In this document: in pieces, positions 62,363 through 64,000 of the stretch
Layout of the letters: every line of letters begins with the position of its first letter
How positions within the stretch are numbered: the stretch's first letter is position 1
Assembly: GCA_017303795.1 (NCBI GenBank)
Contig: JAFLBR010000005.1
Location: 248,001-312,000 of the forward strand
Reading direction: 5' to 3'
DNA: 64,000 nucleotides
Source of the DNA: Cytophagales bacterium
Lineage (GTDB): Bacteria; Bacteroidota; Bacteroidia; Cytophagales; Cyclobacteriaceae
Translations under genes and position numbers: made by a program
Notes under the pieces: model-generated
Seen by the model: the letters and a program-made list of their open reading frames with translations, nothing else
Told to the model about the DNA's origin: nothing
The model's database searches: none

Positions 62363-62421
62363 GAGGAATAGATTTTATTGATTCAAGGTAGAGACTTTGG
62401 CTACGAAAGCCAAACAAGATA

Positions 62422-63375
62422 TTACTGGTGGTTCTGCACTACAAATTCGAAAGCTCTTTTTTCCATCCAGTTTATTTTACTACTTCTTAAAGAAAAACCC
62501 ACATGCCCACCGCGTTTTGGAATTTCGAGGTGAAGATGAGTGTGATTGTGTGCTAATTCAACAGGATAGCACGCTTCGGGGAGAAATGGATCATTTTCAG
62601 CATTTACAAGTAATGTTGGTATCTGAATGTTTTCCAAATACGAACCGCAACTTGCTCTCGTATAAAAATCATTGGCATCATTAAAGCCGTGTAAGGGTGC
62701 GGTGTAGCGGGTATCAAATTCCCGAAAGGTGGCAATAGTTTCAAACCCTGTTGCGGAAAGGAGATTAGGGAATTGTGCCGCCTTAACCTGAATTTTTTTC
62801 TCTAATTTTTTAAGAAAGCGATTTCGATAAAATTTGTTGCCGGGTTTATCTAACTCAGTAGCACTGGAACCCAGATCGCATGGAACAGAAAACGTAACCG
62901 CTGCTTTTATTTCTTTACGCACGATTCTTTCGCCAAGATATTTTAACGTCATGCTGCCGCCCATGCTAAATCCTATCAGCACAATGTGCGAGTATTTCTT
63001 TTGAATAGCATGTTCAATAACAGCAGCCAGATCTTCTGTAGCGCCATGATGATAGAAACGTGGCAAACGGTTAACTTCACCACTACAACCGCGGCAATTC
63101 CACGCCAATGAATCCCAACCGTGTTGAAAAAAATGGACAGCCATACCCTTGGTGTAATGCCTCTCGCTATTGCCCTCCAGTCCGTGCGAAATGATAACGA
63201 GTTTATCACGCTGTTCGGTCATCCAATCCAGATCCACAAAATCACCATCGGGTAGTTCCAGACGTTCACGGTGATAGGTGCCCGGTACTTTACGAAATAC
63301 GCTTGGGATTACGGTTTCAAGATGCGGATTGAAAAGATAAAAGGGAGCTTTATATGCAGAAGCAATTATCGGCAT
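62422..63375 (-). CDS. YheT-family alpha/beta hydrolase
   Basis: 317 residues. Typical YheT/ABHD1-3 features: ISHGLEGNSERHYTKGMA near residue 65, WNCRGCSGEVNRLPRFYHHG, nucleophile elbow GFSMGGSMTLKYLGE near 135, Asp in VNAENDPFLPEACYP, and His in PKRGGHVGFS. No signal. Relatives act as esterases or lipases. It begins directly after the GNAT gene stop, so co-transcribed. Confidence 0.9.
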   Translation of the reverse strand: MPIIASAYKAPFYLFNPHLETVIPSVFRKVPGTYHRERLELPDGDFVDLDWMTEQRDKLVIISHGLEGNSERHYTKGMAVHFFQHGWDSLAWNCRGCSGEVNRLPRFYHHGATEDLAAVIEHAIQKKYSHIVLIGFSMGGSMTLKYLGERIVRKEIKAAVTFSVPCDLGSSATELDKPGNKFYRNRFLKKLEKKIQVKAAQFPNLLSATGFETIATFREFDTRYTAPLHGFNDANDFYTRASCGSYLENIQIPTLLVNAENDPFLPEACYPVELAHNHTHLHLEIPKRGGHVGFSLRSSKINWMEKRAFEFVVQNHQ

Positions 63376-63660
63376 TTACGCGTTCAGTACATCGTGAATT
63401 TCCGGAGTGCGATCGAATGTAGCTTTTGCAAACGGACACAGCGGCAGAATTTTGAGATTATTTTTTCTGGCGTATTCCACTGCGGCCAGAACTAATTTTT
63501 TTCCGGCACCTTGCCCACGAAGTTTATCGGATACTTCGGTATGATCGATTATAATTAAACTATCGCCAGCGCGTGAGTAGGTCATCTCCGCCAGTCGTTC
63601 GTTATTTTCTTCAATCAGAAAGGCACCTTTAGCACCGTGTTCGATTTGTTTAATTGTCAT
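63376..63660 (-). CDS. Small GNAT-type N-acetyltransferase
   Basis: 94-residue minimal GNAT fold of the YjdJ type. Features: GAFLIEENNERLAEMTY, IIIDHTEVSDKLRGQGAGKKLVLAAVEYARKNN (acetyl-CoA loop RGQGAG near residue 48), and KILPLCPFAKATFDR. Acceptor substrate unknown. Middle gene of a minus-strand run with the MFS gene upstream and the YheT gene downstream. Confidence 0.9.
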   Translation of the reverse strand: MTIKQIEHGAKGAFLIEENNERLAEMTYSRAGDSLIIIDHTEVSDKLRGQGAGKKLVLAAVEYARKNNLKILPLCPFAKATFDRTPEIHDVLNA

Positions 63661-63670
63661 ACACGTAAAA

Positions 63671-64000
63671 TTAAGATTTGTATTTTACACTTAGCAACGT
63701 CATAATTACAAATAGAATACCAACCAGGCCCAAGGCAATGCGCAAGGTGTACCAATCGGCAAGTAAACCAATTAGTGGCGGCCCAAATAAAAAACCTGAG
63801 TAACCCACTGTTGTTACCATTGCCAGACCAACACCGGGCGGAAGTCCTTTTGCATTTCCGGCAATACTATAGGCAATTGGTACAATAGCTGATAAACCAA
63901 TTCCGGTTAAGAAGAATCCAGCAATAGCAATGTAGGGAGAAGGAAAGCCCAGTATAATTAAAATGCCGAGTGTGGAAATAAGACCACATCCAATCATTAA
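63671..64000 (-). CDS. MFS transporter, C-terminal part (cut by window end)
   Basis: The last 110 or so residues of a major facilitator transporter. The frame is still open at base 64000 (a Leu codon precedes the internal Met), so the start is outside. Three to four membrane helices: LGILIILGFPSPYIAIAGFFLTGIGLSAIVPIAYSIAG in parts, VTTVGYSGFLFGPPLIGLLADWY, and IALGLVGILFVIMTLL. The GYSGFLFGPPxIG motif is common to sugar or drug MFS members of the FucP/YbjJ type. Substrate unknown. Confidence 0.87.
   Translation of the reverse strand, partial: LMIGCGLISTLGILIILGFPSPYIAIAGFFLTGIGLSAIVPIAYSIAGNAKGLPPGVGLAMVTTVGYSGFLFGPPLIGLLADWYTLRIALGLVGILFVIMTLLSVKYKS

Overview
The window looks like a chromosomal segment of a Bacteroidota bacterium, most likely a gliding Cytophagales-type lineage. 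Evidence: gldH next to a RicT/PSP1 gene, a fused SecDF, a Bacteroidota-style FtsB after eno, many exported proteins ending their signal in AQ or SxC, several TTTG-N20/21-TAnnTTTG promoter candidates, and few clear Shine-Dalgarno sites. Base composition looks moderate and even by eye. I see no rRNA, tRNA, prophage, IS transposase or CRISPR array.

Layout. 0-6.5 kb: end of rplQ, carA, a Dabb protein, eno, ftsB-like gene, an outer-membrane barrel and an M19 dipeptidase, several with clear hairpin terminators. 6.6-13.4 kb: two NTF2-like proteins, an Ldh-family oxidoreductase, a DUF4139 protein, Ppx/GppA, an acyl-CoA carboxylase and a MazG-like enzyme. 13.4-25 kb, mostly minus strand: comB, a TPR protein, gcvT, a 999-residue membrane TPR protein, gatC, plsC, an M24 peptidase, a ParE/Phd toxin-antitoxin pair, a thioesterase, a MATE exporter and an M42 peptidase. 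25-36 kb: upp, a membrane protein, an AAA/DUF4143 ATPase behind two palindromes, sdaA, an M28 peptidase, two alpha/beta hydrolases, an acyl-CoA ligase, a MASE1-type histidine kinase and two copies of a CxFCG exported family. 36-44 kb: a Gfo/Idh oxidoreductase, gcvP, ndk, nrnA-like gene, two FKBP lipoproteins, rdgB and udk. 44.8-53.5 kb: secDF, a two-component pair, gldH, ricT and purD. 53.7-64 kb: an amidohydrolase, unknown exported proteins, an ArsR-SRPBCC-DoxX-YdeI-DUF4256 operon, a serine hydrolase, DUF1080, DsrE, YheT-like and GNAT proteins, and the end of an MFS transporter.

Functional threads: glycine and one-carbon metabolism (gcvT, gcvP, sdaA), nucleotide supply and cleaning (carA, purD, upp, udk, ndk, rdgB, MazG-like), cell envelope and secretion (SecDF, FtsB, PlsC, FKBPs, GldH), and many exported peptidases.

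The genes are mostly ordinary housekeeping. The unusual layer is repeat architecture: a three-way-junction palindrome read in frame inside gcvP; twin palindromes in front of a DUF4143 ATPase; a 149-bp MITE-like element after secDF; a REP-like hairpin at 60.3 kb; and intergenic blocks built of degenerate 7-bp units, at least two of them with inverted halves. These, plus the CxFCG paralogues, are the best candidates for something undescribed.
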